Notes under the pieces: model-generated
What the model was told of the DNA's origin: nothing
Databases searched by the model: none
The model's input: only the letters and a program-made list of their open reading frames with translations
Program-made: the position numbers and the translations under genes
Part shown: one piece after another, positions 17,325 to 27,419 of the stretch
Numbering within the stretch: position 1 is the stretch's first letter
Layout of the letters: every line of letters starts with the position of its first letter
Source: Galbitalea sp036271795
GTDB lineage: Bacteria > Actinomycetota > Actinomycetes > Actinomycetales > Microbacteriaceae
Assembly (NCBI GenBank): GCA_036271795.1
Contig: DATAZY010000039.1
Location: 1-64,000 of the forward strand
Length of the DNA stretch: 64,000 nt
Direction: 5' to 3'

Positions 17325-17366
17325 CGGGTTTCGAGACGCGAGCCTTCGGCGCGCTACTCAACGACC
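17325..17366. repeat. Intergenic GTTTCGAGACGC...CTCAACGACC element
   Basis: Between two convergent genes lies a 42-bp GC-rich sequence starting GGTTTCGAGACGCG and ending TACTCAACGACCGG, with GCC-TTC-GGC in the middle. I recall very similar sequences, often reported as ...CTCCTCAACCACC, scattered between genes in Microbacteriaceae. Only one copy is seen here. It may also serve as a bidirectional terminator. Confidence 0.4.
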
Positions 17367-17376
17367 GGTAGGACCC

Positions 17377-17853
17377 TCAGACGAGGGCTGCGGGAAGAAC
17401 CTTGTCGAGGGCGGCGCGGTACTCGTCGATCGAGCGCGCCTCACCGGGTGAGGTCTTGAACGCGGCACGGATGATGCCCTTGGCGTCGATCACGAATGTC
17501 GCACGATTCGCGAAGCCTTTTTCCTCAAGGAACACGCCGTATTCCTTGGCAACGGCGCCATGCGGCCAAAAGTCCGCGAGCAGGTTGAAGTCGTAACCTT
17601 CCTGTTCTGCGTACGCGCGAAGCGTGGCCTTCGAGTCGACGGAGATGCCGAGCAACTCGACGCCGTGCTGCTTGAACAGGGCGAGGTTGTCACGAAGTGC
17701 GCAGAGTTCCGTTGTGCAGGTGCTCGAGAAGGCGAGCGGGAAGAAGACGAGCGTTACGGGCTTCTTGCCCACGAAGTCGCTCAATCGCACGTGCTCGCCA
17801 AACTGGTTGGGAAGCTCAAAGTCGGGCGCCCGGGTGTCAATCTCCAGAGCCAT
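17377..17853 (-). CDS. Peroxiredoxin (AhpE/PrxQ-like, CX4C)
   Basis: A 158-residue thioredoxin-fold peroxidase. The peroxidatic motif is FFPLAFSSTCTTELCALRD, with the reactive Cys near residue 46 preceded by the conserved P-x3-T/S-x2-C pattern. A second Cys lies five residues later (CX4C), the arrangement of PrxQ/BCP, whereas mycobacterial AhpE has one Cys there. It reduces H2O2 or organic hydroperoxides. It is divergent from aceE with about 215 bases between the starts, a region in which I see no clear operator. Confidence 0.92.
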   Translation of the reverse strand: MALEIDTRAPDFELPNQFGEHVRLSDFVGKKPVTLVFFPLAFSSTCTTELCALRDNLALFKQHGVELLGISVDSKATLRAYAEQEGYDFNLLADFWPHGAVAKEYGVFLEEKGFANRATFVIDAKGIIRAAFKTSPGEARSIDEYRAALDKVLPAALV

Positions 17854-18068
17854 CAGGTCAATTCCTTTCGTGCCGGCTAGCCATGAACCGGAAGCACGAG
17901 TGTCAATGTTACGCCGAGCAATGCCCCGATGCCGGACGCGACGTGCGCGCGCACACCGATGAGGAAACCGACACCTAGAATTGATCCGGTTAGTCGAATC
18001 CTCTAAACCGCAACCCGGCCAAGGAGCGTGGCTAGCGCACGATCTATCTCTACCAGGAAGAGGTCAAG

Positions 18069-20795
18069 GTGACGGTAAATGATCAGGACCCGTACTCGGT
18101 GAACCACATCGACAGGGACCCTGAAGAAACCGCCGAGTGGAACGATTCGCTTGAAGCGGTCGTCGATGAGAACGGTCACGAGCGTGGTCGGGAGATCATG
18201 CTCAGCCTTCTCAAAAAGTCGAAGGACCTACACCTTGGCGTTCCGATGGTTCCCACCACGGACTACATCAATACGATTGCGCCGGAGAACGAGCCCGAGT
18301 TTCCGGGCGACGAAGAGATCGAACGCCGCTACCGCGCCTGGCTGCGCTGGAATGCCGCGATCACCGTGCACCGCGCGCAGCGCCCGGGTATCGCGGTCGG
18401 CGGACACATCTCGACCTACGCGTCATCCGCCGCCCTCTATGAGGTCGGCCACAACCACTTCTTCCGCGGCCACGACGACCCGAGCGGCGGCGACCAGATC
18501 TTTTACCAGGGGCATGCCTCCCCCGGCATGTATGCCCGCGCATTCCTCGAAGGGCGTCTGGGTCCCGACCAGCTCGACGGTTTCCGTCAGGAGAAGTCAC
18601 ACCCGGGCGGCGGCCTCTCGTCGTACCCGCACCCGCGTCTCATGCCGGATTTCTGGCAGTTCCCAACCGTCTCGATGGGTCTCGGCCCGATCAACGCGAT
18701 CTACCAGGCACAGCTCAACCGCTACCTGAGCAATCGGGGCATCAAGGATGTGAACGACTCGCACGTGTGGGCGTTCCTCGGCGACGGCGAAATGGATGAG
18801 GTCGAAAGTCGCGGCGCGCTTCAGCTCGCTGCCAACGACGGCCTCGACAACCTCACATTCGTCATCAACTGCAACCTGCAACGACTAGACGGTCCGGTGC
18901 GCGGCAACGGCAAGATCATCCAGGAGCTCGAAAGCTTCTTCCGCGGCGCAGGCTGGAACGTGATCAAAGTCATCTGGGGTCGCGAGTGGGACGACCTGCT
19001 CAAACGAGACACCACCGGTGCACTCGTTAACCTGATGAACCGCACGCCGGATGGCGACTACCAGACCTACAAGGCCGAGAGCGGCGCGTACGTGCGCGAA
19101 AACTTCTTCGGGCGCGACCCGGTCGTTGCCGATCTGGTCAAGGACATGACGGATGACCAGCTCTGGCACCTCAAGCGCGGCGGCCACGACTACCGCAAGG
19201 TCTACGCCGCATTCAAGGCCGCGTCGGAGCACCGCGGTCAGCCAACGGTCATCCTCGCGAAGACGATCAAGGGCTATGGGCTCGGCCCGTCCTTCGAGGG
19301 CCGCAACGCGACGCACCAGATGAAGAAGCTGTCGCTCCCGGACCTCAAGCAGTTCCGCGACGCCATGCAGATCCCGATTACGGATGCCGTGCTCGAGGAG
19401 AACCCGTACCTGCCGCCCTACTACCACCCGGGCGAAGGCGACGAGGCGATCCAGTACCTGCAGGAACGCCGCCGTGCACTCGGTGGGTACGTGCCGGAGC
19501 GTCGCTCCCGGTACACCCAGGTTTCGCTTCCCGACGACGCGTCCTATGCGATCGCGAAGAGAAGCTCCGGCAAGCAGGCGATCGCGACGACCATGGCATT
19601 TGCGCGCCTGCTGAAGGATCTCCTGAAGGCTCCGGGCTTCGGCAACCGGATCGTTCCGATCATCCCGGATGAGGCGCGCACGTTCGGAATGGACGCCTAC
19701 TTCCCCACCTCGAAGATCTACAACCCGAACGGGCAGCACTACACCTCAGTGGACCGGGACCTGCTGCTCGCGTACAAGGAGAGCCCGCAGGGCGCCATCA
19801 TCCACGTTGGCATCAATGAGGCCGGCGGGTTCGCGTCCTTCACTGCGGTCGGGTCGTCGTACGCGACTCACGGCGAACCGCTGATTCCGGTCTACGTGTT
19901 CTATTCCATGTTTGGATTCCAGCGCACCGGAGACGCCATGTGGGCGGCAGGCGACCAGATGGCGCGCGGCTTCATCGTTGGCGCCACCGCCGGTCGCACG
20001 ACCCTCACCGGTGAGGGCCTGCAGCACGCCGACGGGCACTCGATCCTTCTCGCATCCACCAATCCGGCGGTCGTGGCCTATGACGCGGCGTACGGCTACG
20101 AGCTCGGCCGGATCGTCCAGGACGGCCTCAAGCGGATGTACGGCGGCGAACACCCGGATCCGAACGTCATGTACTACCTCACCGTGTATAACGAGCCAAT
20201 CCTCCAGCCAGAAGAGCCAGAGAACCTCGACGTCGACGGTCTGCTTCGCGGCATCTACCGCCTCTCCGAGGGACCCGCGGAGGGACCGAAAGCCCAACTG
20301 CTCGCCTCGGGAGTTGCCGTGCCGTGGGCTCTCGAAGCGCAGGAGCTGCTCGCGAAGGACTGGAACGTCTCTGCGGATGTCTGGAGCGTCACCTCCTGGA
20401 CAGAGCTGCGCCGCGACGGCCTGGCCGCCGACGAGCACAACTTCCTGAACCCGTACGAGGATCCGCACGTGCCCTATGTCACCCAGAAACTGCAGGACGT
20501 GAAAGGCCCGTTCATCGCCGTCACCGACTTCATGCACGCCGTTCCCGACCAGATTCGGCAGTTCGTGCCGGGCGACTACGCGACCCTTGGGGCCGACAGC
20601 TTCGGCTTCTCGGACACTCGCGCCGCCGCTCGTCGCTATTTCAAGATCGATGGGCCGTCACTCGTTGTCAGGACGCTCGAATCGCTTGCCAAGCGGGGCG
20701 AAATCGACCGTCTGGTGGTTGGCGCGGCCATCGAGAAGTACCGCCTGCTTGACGTGACTGCCGGAACCACCGGAACCGCGGGGGGCGAGAGCTAA
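18069..20795 (+). CDS. aceE: Pyruvate dehydrogenase E1 component, homodimeric type
   Basis: A 908-residue enzyme that decarboxylates pyruvate with thiamine diphosphate and passes the acetyl group to the E2 lipoyl domain. The ThDP motif GDGEMDEVESRGALQLAAND is at about residues 237-256, with NLTFVINCNLQRLDGPVRGN after it. HISTYASSAALYEVGHNHFF near 116 is characteristic of the single-chain (E. coli-like) E1 used by actinobacteria. GTG 18069 has AGGAAGAGG upstream. No E2/E3 genes are in the window. The fasR-fab genes follow, placing acetyl-CoA production next to its use in fatty-acid synthesis. Confidence 0.97.
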   Translation: MTVNDQDPYSVNHIDRDPEETAEWNDSLEAVVDENGHERGREIMLSLLKKSKDLHLGVPMVPTTDYINTIAPENEPEFPGDEEIERRYRAWLRWNAAITVHRAQRPGIAVGGHISTYASSAALYEVGHNHFFRGHDDPSGGDQIFYQGHASPGMYARAFLEGRLGPDQLDGFRQEKSHPGGGLSSYPHPRLMPDFWQFPTVSMGLGPINAIYQAQLNRYLSNRGIKDVNDSHVWAFLGDGEMDEVESRGALQLAANDGLDNLTFVINCNLQRLDGPVRGNGKIIQELESFFRGAGWNVIKVIWGREWDDLLKRDTTGALVNLMNRTPDGDYQTYKAESGAYVRENFFGRDPVVADLVKDMTDDQLWHLKRGGHDYRKVYAAFKAASEHRGQPTVILAKTIKGYGLGPSFEGRNATHQMKKLSLPDLKQFRDAMQIPITDAVLEENPYLPPYYHPGEGDEAIQYLQERRRALGGYVPERRSRYTQVSLPDDASYAIAKRSSGKQAIATTMAFARLLKDLLKAPGFGNRIVPIIPDEARTFGMDAYFPTSKIYNPNGQHYTSVDRDLLLAYKESPQGAIIHVGINEAGGFASFTAVGSSYATHGEPLIPVYVFYSMFGFQRTGDAMWAAGDQMARGFIVGATAGRTTLTGEGLQHADGHSILLASTNPAVVAYDAAYGYELGRIVQDGLKRMYGGEHPDPNVMYYLTVYNEPILQPEEPENLDVDGLLRGIYRLSEGPAEGPKAQLLASGVAVPWALEAQELLAKDWNVSADVWSVTSWTELRRDGLAADEHNFLNPYEDPHVPYVTQKLQDVKGPFIAVTDFMHAVPDQIRQFVPGDYATLGADSFGFSDTRAAARRYFKIDGPSLVVRTLESLAKRGEIDRLVVGAAIEKYRLLDVTAGTTGTAGGES

Positions 20796-20801
20796 CTTCC
20801 C

Positions 20802-21989
20802 GTGGCGCCCAAAACGAAGGCACAGACGCTGGCATGGCTGCGCACCATCTCCGGTGAGTTGTCGACTGCCACCCTGAAGCGCCTCGAAGACACACTGCCC
20901 TGGTACGGCGACATGCCGCCCGGGCGCCGGTCGGCGGTCGGACTGGTTGCGCAGGCCGGCATCACGTCCTTCATCAGCTGGTTCGATGACCCGAAATCCA
21001 CGCCATGGATCGCGGCCGACGTATTCGGTGCTGCCCCGCGCGAGCTGCTGCGCTCGGTCAGCCTGACCCAGACCCTCCAGCTCATCAGGATCACGGTCGA
21101 GGTCGTCGAGCATCGGGTCACAGCCTCGGACGAGGTGCTGCGCGAGGCGATCCTGCTGTACTCGCGCGAGATCGCGTTTGCCGCCGCGGATGTCTACGCT
21201 CGCGCCGCCGAAGCGCGCGGACTCTGGGATGCCCGCCTTGAGGCTCTGGTGGTCGATTCAATCCTCTCCGGCGAGTACGACAACGAACTGCCGTCGCGAA
21301 TCGCCGCCCTCGGCTGGAACGGTCACGGCGAGGTTTGTGTGCTCGTCGGGACAACTCCGCGAGTGCTGGATGTCGACCAGCTCCGTCGCACGGCTCGCCA
21401 TCTCGACGCCGATGTGCTCATCGGCGTGCAGGGCAACCGGCTGGTGCTGGTCATCGGTCGCGCCGAGCCCGCGCCGGCGGAAAGCGATGACACCAAACCT
21501 CCTCTGCCGTTCATAGAAATCGCCAAGCAGCTCGAACCAGGGTTCGGTCCCGGCTATCTCGTGTTGGGTCCCGAGGTCCCGACACTGGTCGAGGCGTCGA
21601 AAAGTGCACGCGCGGCCCTCGCGGGCTTTGCGGTCGCGCGCGCATGGCGTAATGCACCGCGCCCGACGCTCGCTGACGACCTGCTGCCCGAACGAGCCTT
21701 TGCCGGCGATTCCCTCGCACGTTCTACCCTTATCAACGCCATCTACAAGCCGCTGCAGGCGCACTCCACCGAACTGCTCGCAACGCTCTGGTGCTACCTC
21801 GACAACGGCCGCTCACTCGAGGCCACTGCGCGCGAATTGTTCGTGCATCCGAACACCGTGCGGTATCGCCTGAAGCGCATCAGCGAGGTCATCGGCTGGG
21901 ACGCGACCGGAGCCCGGGAGGCCCTCATCCTGCAGTCTGCCCTCATCGTCGGCTCGATCGCGGAGCCCGACGGGGTACGCAAGCCGTAA
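20802..21989 (+). CDS. fasR: PucR-type regulator of fatty-acid synthesis (FasR-like)
   Basis: A 395-residue regulator. A central GGDEF-like/PucR domain is followed by a C-terminal PucR helix-turn-helix: TLWCYLDNGRSLEATARELF and VHPNTVRYRLKRISEVIGWD (about residues 328-367). It starts 6 bases after aceE and lies upstream of fabD-fabH-acpP-fabF. In Streptomyces the PucR-like FasR sits at the same place and activates the fabDHPF operon, so the assignment rests on domain plus synteny. It has no membrane segment. The effector is unknown, probably an acyl or CoA species. Confidence 0.85.
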   Translation: MAPKTKAQTLAWLRTISGELSTATLKRLEDTLPWYGDMPPGRRSAVGLVAQAGITSFISWFDDPKSTPWIAADVFGAAPRELLRSVSLTQTLQLIRITVEVVEHRVTASDEVLREAILLYSREIAFAAADVYARAAEARGLWDARLEALVVDSILSGEYDNELPSRIAALGWNGHGEVCVLVGTTPRVLDVDQLRRTARHLDADVLIGVQGNRLVLVIGRAEPAPAESDDTKPPLPFIEIAKQLEPGFGPGYLVLGPEVPTLVEASKSARAALAGFAVARAWRNAPRPTLADDLLPERAFAGDSLARSTLINAIYKPLQAHSTELLATLWCYLDNGRSLEATARELFVHPNTVRYRLKRISEVIGWDATGAREALILQSALIVGSIAEPDGVRKP

Positions 21990-22019
21990 CCAGTTGAAGG
22001 ATTCGTAAGGGGATCGAAG

Positions 22020-23021
<1,002 letters not shown>

Positions 23022-23123
23022 GTCGATCCTCACGCATCGGGCTAGAGGACTCGCACAACGATTTCCGCGATGTTTGGGACACATACCACAGCACGGCCGT
23101 CTCATTGTTGGCAGACTAGACGC

Positions 23124-24041
23124 GTGATTGTTGTCGTTGCCCCCGGCCAGGGATCCCAGACTCCCGGTTTTCTCGAGCCCTGGATCGCGGAACCCCGCTT
23201 CAGGGAGCACCTGCAGCGAATTTCCGACAGCGTCGGAATCGACCTCGTGAAGCATGGCACGACCAGCGATGAGGACACGATCCGTGACACCGCAATCGCC
23301 CAGCCACTCATCGTCGCCGCTGGGCTGCTGGCATTCGAAGGTCTCGTTCCCGACAACGGCAAGCTCGCCATCGGCGGAGTCGCGGGACACTCGGTTGGCG
23401 AGATCACCGCATCCGTGTTGTCCGGAATCCTCAGTGAGGAGGAGGCTTTCCGCTTCGTCAAGCAGCGCAGCCAAGGCATGGCGGACGCCGCGGCGCTTGT
23501 GAGGACCGGCATGAGCGCGGTCATCGGCGGGGATGAGGATGCCGTGCTCACGCACCTTAAGGATCTCGACCTGGAACCCGCAAACTTTAACGGCGGCGGC
23601 CAGATTGTGGTCGCGGGCGAGCTCACGAAGCTCGCGAAACTCGCCGAAAACCCGCTTCCCGGCACCAGGGTCATCCCGCTGAAAGTCGCCGGTGCGTTCC
23701 ACACGCACTACATGGAGCCGTCGGTCGCGGCGCTGCACGAGGTTGCCGCCTCCATCTGGGCCAGCGACCCGCTATTGCCGATTTGGACAAACCGCGACGG
23801 TTCGCTGGTCGAAAGCGGTACGACATTCGTTGATCTCATGGTCTCGCAGGTGACCTCCCCGGTACGGTGGGACCTGACTATGGTGGCGCTGTCGGCAGCG
23901 GGCGTCACAGGACTGATCGAGCTGGCCCCGGCCGGCGCGCTGGTCGGGCTGGCCAGGCGTGGGCTCAAGGGAGTTCCGACGGTCGCGATCAAGACGCCAG
24001 ACGATCTCGCCGCTGCGCACGACATGATGAACGGCAAATGA
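23124..24041 (+). CDS. fabD: Malonyl-CoA:ACP transacylase
   Basis: A 305-residue acyltransferase that moves malonyl from CoA to the ACP phosphopantetheine. The N-terminal APGQGSQTPGFLEPW, the nucleophile motif GHSVGEITAS (Ser near residue 92) and the catalytic histidine region GAFHTHYMEPS are all present. The start is taken as GTG 23124 because the PGQGSQ motif normally begins within ten residues of the start; the open frame upstream (from 23070) has no family sequence. It is the first gene of fabD-fabH-acpP-fabF. Confidence 0.95.
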   Translation: MIVVVAPGQGSQTPGFLEPWIAEPRFREHLQRISDSVGIDLVKHGTTSDEDTIRDTAIAQPLIVAAGLLAFEGLVPDNGKLAIGGVAGHSVGEITASVLSGILSEEEAFRFVKQRSQGMADAAALVRTGMSAVIGGDEDAVLTHLKDLDLEPANFNGGGQIVVAGELTKLAKLAENPLPGTRVIPLKVAGAFHTHYMEPSVAALHEVAASIWASDPLLPIWTNRDGSLVESGTTFVDLMVSQVTSPVRWDLTMVALSAAGVTGLIELAPAGALVGLARRGLKGVPTVAIKTPDDLAAAHDMMNGK

Positions 24042-24045
24042 CACG

Positions 24046-25050
24046 ATGACTACCCCCACAATTACGCAGTCCAGCGGTGCGACGCACACCCGGATCTATA
24101 GCTATGGAGCCGCCCGTGGCGACCTGATTGTGCCGAACGATGACTTGATTGGTCCGATCGATTCGAGCGACGAATGGATCCGGCAGCGCACGGGGATCGT
24201 AACTCGCACGCGCGCATCCCACGACATTTCCGCGACAGAGCTCGCGACCGAGGCGAGCGTCGAAGCGATCGAGAAGTCGGGGATCGCAGCATCCGACATC
24301 GACCTGGTCATCGTTGCCACCATCAGCAACACCCAGGTGACCCCGTCCATGGCAGCGGTTGTTGCTGACCGGGTCGGCGCGAATCCTGCAGCCGCCTACG
24401 ACGCCAATGCCGCCTGTGCCGGATTCAGTTATGCCGTCACCCAGGCAGACGCCCTGATCAGAGCCGGTGCCGCGCGCTACGCCCTGGTCGTCGGGGCGGA
24501 GAAGCTCTCGGAGTTCGTGGATCCAACGGATCGCTCGATCTCGTTCCTGCTCGGCGACGGCGCTGGCGCGGTGGTTATCGGGCCGAGCGAGACACCCGGT
24601 ATTGGCGCAGCCGTGTGGGGCTCGGATGGCTCGAAGGCCGACTCAGTTGGCATGAACCGGACACTGACGGATACCCGCGTCGACGGCGAGGACTGGCCGA
24701 CACTGCGCCAGGACGGGCAGGTTGTCTTCCGCTGGGCAGTCTGGGAGATGGCCAAGGTCGCCAAGCAGGCGCTCGAGGCCGCTGGCGTGCAGGCGAGTGA
24801 CCTCGCTGCGTTCATCCCGCACCAGGCGAACATGCGCATCATCGACGAGCTCGCGAAACAGCTCGGCCTGCCGGACACGGTGTTGATCGGACGAGACATC
24901 GAGACGACCGGGAACACGTCCGCCGCATCCATCCCGCTGGCAACGCATCGCCTGCTTGCGGAACACCCGGAGTTGAGCGGCGGACTCGCGCTGCAGATCG
25001 GATTCGGTGCCGGACTCGTTTTCGGCGCGCAAGTCGTAGTGCTGCCCTAA
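24046..25050 (+). CDS. fabH: Beta-ketoacyl-ACP synthase III
   Basis: A 334-residue thiolase-fold condensing enzyme that starts fatty-acid chains from acyl-CoA and malonyl-ACP. The Cys-His-Asn triad is visible: ANAACAGFSYAV (Cys near residue 124), FIPHQANMRII (His near 258) and ETTGNTSAASIPLA (Asn near 288). SSDEWIRQRTGI near 43 is the family substrate-gate motif. It starts 5 bases after fabD. Actinobacterial FabH often prefers branched starters, but the preference cannot be read here. Confidence 0.96.
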   Translation: MTTPTITQSSGATHTRIYSYGAARGDLIVPNDDLIGPIDSSDEWIRQRTGIVTRTRASHDISATELATEASVEAIEKSGIAASDIDLVIVATISNTQVTPSMAAVVADRVGANPAAAYDANAACAGFSYAVTQADALIRAGAARYALVVGAEKLSEFVDPTDRSISFLLGDGAGAVVIGPSETPGIGAAVWGSDGSKADSVGMNRTLTDTRVDGEDWPTLRQDGQVVFRWAVWEMAKVAKQALEAAGVQASDLAAFIPHQANMRIIDELAKQLGLPDTVLIGRDIETTGNTSAASIPLATHRLLAEHPELSGGLALQIGFGAGLVFGAQVVVLP

Positions 25051-25098
25051 CTAATAAGCTATTCAACGGTCATAACGACACCTCAAGGAGATAAACAC

Positions 25099-25347
25099 AT
25101 GGCATTGTCCACCGAAGAAGTCCTCGCAGGACTCGCCGAACTCATCAACGATGAGACTGGTATCGCAACTGACACGGTCGAGCTGGACAAGTCCTTCACC
25201 GACGACCTCGACATCGACTCCATCTCGATGATGACGATTGTCGTGAACGCCGAAGAGAAGTTCGACGTCAAGATCCCCGACGAAGAGGTCAAGAACCTCA
25301 AGACCGTTGGTGACGCCGTCAGCTTCATCACTGCAGCACAAAGCTAG
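25099..25347 (+). CDS. acpP: Acyl carrier protein
   Basis: An 82-residue acidic four-helix protein. The phosphopantetheine attachment site is Ser41 in DDLDIDSISMM, the actinobacterial form of the usual DSL motif. It carries growing acyl chains between FabD, FabH and FabF. AAGGAG (25084-25089) lies before the ATG. It is 48 bases after fabH and is followed by two GC-rich hairpins before fabF. Confidence 0.97.
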   Translation: MALSTEEVLAGLAELINDETGIATDTVELDKSFTDDLDIDSISMMTIVVNAEEKFDVKIPDEEVKNLKTVGDAVSFITAAQS

Positions 25348-25354
25348 TTTGGCT

Positions 25355-25374
25355 CGCCGCCGCCCCTGCGGCGC
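25355..25374. repeat. 20-bp GC palindrome-bearing repeat, copy 1
   Basis: The sequence CGCCGCCGCCCCTGCGGCGC contains CGCCGC/GCGGCG arms and occurs identically at 62331-62350 between dnaG and dgt. Both copies are intergenic. Confidence 0.6.
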
Positions 25375-25378
25375 GCTG

Positions 25379-25411
25379 AAAGGCCGCGACGTACACGTCG
25401 CCGCGGCCTTT
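25379..25411 (+). terminator. Stem-loop between acpP and fabF
   Basis: Perfect 10-bp arms AAAGGCCGCG (25379-25388) and CGCGGCCTTT (25402-25411) with an inner ACGT/ACGT. It sits inside the fab operon and could be a partial terminator or processing site that keeps acpP mRNA in excess of fabF. Confidence 0.6.
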
Positions 25412-25447
25412 CGGTTGACTTATTAGAAACCGCAAAGAAAAAACGTC

Positions 25448-26689
25448 ATGACCAAGAAGATTGTTGTAACAGGCATCGGCGCGACGTCGCCGATCGGCGG
25501 AACGGTTGCCGACAGCTGGGCCGCGCTTCTTGCCGGTAAGTCGGGTGCCCGCACCCTCGACAACGACTGGGCGGAAAAATACCAGATCCCGGTCAACTTT
25601 GCGGCGCCGGCTCTCGTCCCCGGCACGGAGGCGCTCGAGCGCACCGAGGCCAGGCGTCTCGACCCGTCTGCGCAGTTCGCGCTCGTTTCTGCGCGCGAAG
25701 CGTGGGCGGATGCCGGCGCGCCCGAGGTTGCGCCGGAGCGCCTCGGAGTCGACTACGCGACCGGGATCGGCGGTCTCTGGACGCTGCTGGATGCCTGGGA
25801 CACGCTCCGCGAGAAGGGCTCGCGCCGCGTCCTGCCGCTGACGGTTCCCATGCTGATGCCGAACGCGGCCTCCGCGGCCATCTCGATGGCGCTGGAGGCG
25901 CGTGCGTTCGCTCGTACGGTTGCCTCGGCGTGCGCATCCAGCACCGAGTCGATCGCAAACGCCTACGAACATCTGCAGTTGGGTCTCGCCGACGTGATCA
26001 TCGCTGGTGGCGCTGAGGCGGCCATCCATCCGATCACGCTGTCGTCGTTCTCGTCCATGCAGGCGCTGTCGAAGCGTAACGATTCGCCAGAAACGGCATC
26101 GCGCCCCTACGACATCAGTCGCGACGGCTTCGTCATGGGCGAAGGTTCCGCGGCGGTCGTCATGGAAACCGAGGAGCACGCGCTCGCCCGAGGCGCGAAG
26201 ATCTACGCGGAAATCGCGGGTGGCGGGGTCACCTCTGACTCGTATCACATCACAGCTCCCGAGCCAGAGGGTCGCGGCGCTGCCCGCGCCATCGGCCTTG
26301 CTCTCGCACAGGCCGGGGCCGATCGCGACGAGGTCATGCACATCAACGCGCACGCAACGAGCACGCCCGTCGGTGACATCGCAGAGTACGAGGCACTGAA
26401 GGCATTCTTCGGCGATCGGGTGCACTCGATCCCGGTATCGGCGACCAAGGCGGCGACCGGCCACCTCCTCGGTGGGACGGGAGCACTTGAGGCGGTCTTC
26501 ACGATTCTTGCTCTCACGGAGCGCACGGCTCCCCCAACGATCAACATCACGGAGCAGGATCCGGAGATCAAGCTGGATGTGGTCACCTCACGGCGCACGC
26601 TCCCCGACGGGCCCCTGCTGGCGATCAGCAACTCGTTCGGCTTCGGCGGCCACAACGCCGTCCTCGCCATCCGTTCTTACGAGGCTTAG
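25448..26689 (+). CDS. fabF: Beta-ketoacyl-ACP synthase II
   Basis: A 413-residue elongating condensing enzyme. The catalytic cysteine is in TVASACASSTESIANAY (near residue 163), the two histidines in INAHATSTPVGD (near 301) and KAATGHLLGGTGALEA (near 339), and SNSFGFGGHNAVL is at the C-terminus. It extends acyl-ACP with malonyl-ACP. It lies 100 bases after acpP, beyond the hairpin, so it may be read partly from its own signal. The stop overlaps that of the convergent SRPBCC gene by 4 bases. Confidence 0.96.
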   Translation: MTKKIVVTGIGATSPIGGTVADSWAALLAGKSGARTLDNDWAEKYQIPVNFAAPALVPGTEALERTEARRLDPSAQFALVSAREAWADAGAPEVAPERLGVDYATGIGGLWTLLDAWDTLREKGSRRVLPLTVPMLMPNAASAAISMALEARAFARTVASACASSTESIANAYEHLQLGLADVIIAGGAEAAIHPITLSSFSSMQALSKRNDSPETASRPYDISRDGFVMGEGSAAVVMETEEHALARGAKIYAEIAGGGVTSDSYHITAPEPEGRGAARAIGLALAQAGADRDEVMHINAHATSTPVGDIAEYEALKAFFGDRVHSIPVSATKAATGHLLGGTGALEAVFTILALTERTAPPTINITEQDPEIKLDVVTSRRTLPDGPLLAISNSFGFGGHNAVLAIRSYEA

Positions 26690-27105
26690 CGACGCGCGGC
26701 GTCGCCTAGATGGAGGTGCAGGCGATCCAGGCAGTCGTTCCAGCCCTGCTCATGTGCGGCTCGGGACTCCTCGGTTGCGAAGTTCTCGTGGACGAGCGTG
26801 AAATGCGTCCCCTTCGGCGTCGGCTCAAAGGTCATCGTCAGGCGTGACTCGTCGGTGTCGTCGTGCCAGCGCCAGGTCAGTGCCAGTTTGCTGAAAGGCT
26901 CGACCGTAACATAGGTGCCGCGCACCGACATCTGTTTTGGTGCGGACGCCACAGTGAACGTGCCGCCGACGCGAGGATCTATCTCGCATGTCGTCTCCCA
27001 GCCCGCCGGCCAGATCCACGCGGCGTACTGGCTGGCATCCGTGAATGCGGTCCAGACGCGCTCCGGTGGTGCCGCTATGTCTCGCGTGATGGTGAAGCCG
27101 TTCAT
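26686..27105 (-). CDS. SRPBCC/AHSA1-type START-like domain protein
   Basis: A 139-residue helix-grip protein. TITRDIAAPPERVWTAFTDA at residues 4-23 and GWNDCLDRLHLHL at the C-terminus are typical of the Activator-of-Hsp90-ATPase-homologue (AHSA1) group of small ligand-binding proteins. Its start overlaps the stop of an ArsR-type regulator (ATGA). This ArsR-SRPBCC pairing is common and often responds to stress or small hydrophobic ligands. The ligand is unknown. Confidence 0.88.
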   Translation of the reverse strand: MNGFTITRDIAAPPERVWTAFTDASQYAAWIWPAGWETTCEIDPRVGGTFTVASAPKQMSVRGTYVTVEPFSKLALTWRWHDDTDESRLTMTFEPTPKGTHFTLVHENFATEESRAAHEQGWNDCLDRLHLHLGDAARR

Positions 27106-27419
27106 TTGTTCTCCTCAACGAAGGCGACCATGGCGTCGATGCGCTCGTTCCAGAAGTTCTCCTGGTCGGCGAGCCAGGCCAGGGCATCCAGCAGCGAATG
27201 CGGGACGATGGCACAGCTGCGAACACGGCCACGTTTAGTAGTGCGGATGATGTGGGCAGACTCAAGGATCGCGATGTGCTTGCCGACCGCCGCGAGCGTC
27301 ATGGCCAGCGGCTCGGCGAGCTGGCTGACGGAGAGGTCGCCTCCGCGAAGGCGGTCGACCATCTGCCGACGAGTCGGATCGGCGAGAGCCGAATAGACTG
27401 TGTTCAGATTGTTTACCAC
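27102..27419 (-). CDS. ArsR-family transcriptional regulator
   Basis: A winged-helix repressor of about 105 residues. NTVYSALADPTRRQMVDRL near the N-terminus, then LSVSQLAEPLAMTLAAVGKH as the recognition helix and RTTKRGRVRSCAI as the wing. No metal-binding cysteine pair is present, so it belongs to the non-metal ArsR group that partners SRPBCC genes. GTG 27419 or the next codon is chosen; the open frame further upstream crosses a terminator. A perfect inverted repeat covers the start and suggests autorepression. Confidence 0.87.
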   Translation of the reverse strand: MVNNLNTVYSALADPTRRQMVDRLRGGDLSVSQLAEPLAMTLAAVGKHIAILESAHIIRTTKRGRVRSCAIVPHSLLDALAWLADQENFWNERIDAMVAFVEENK

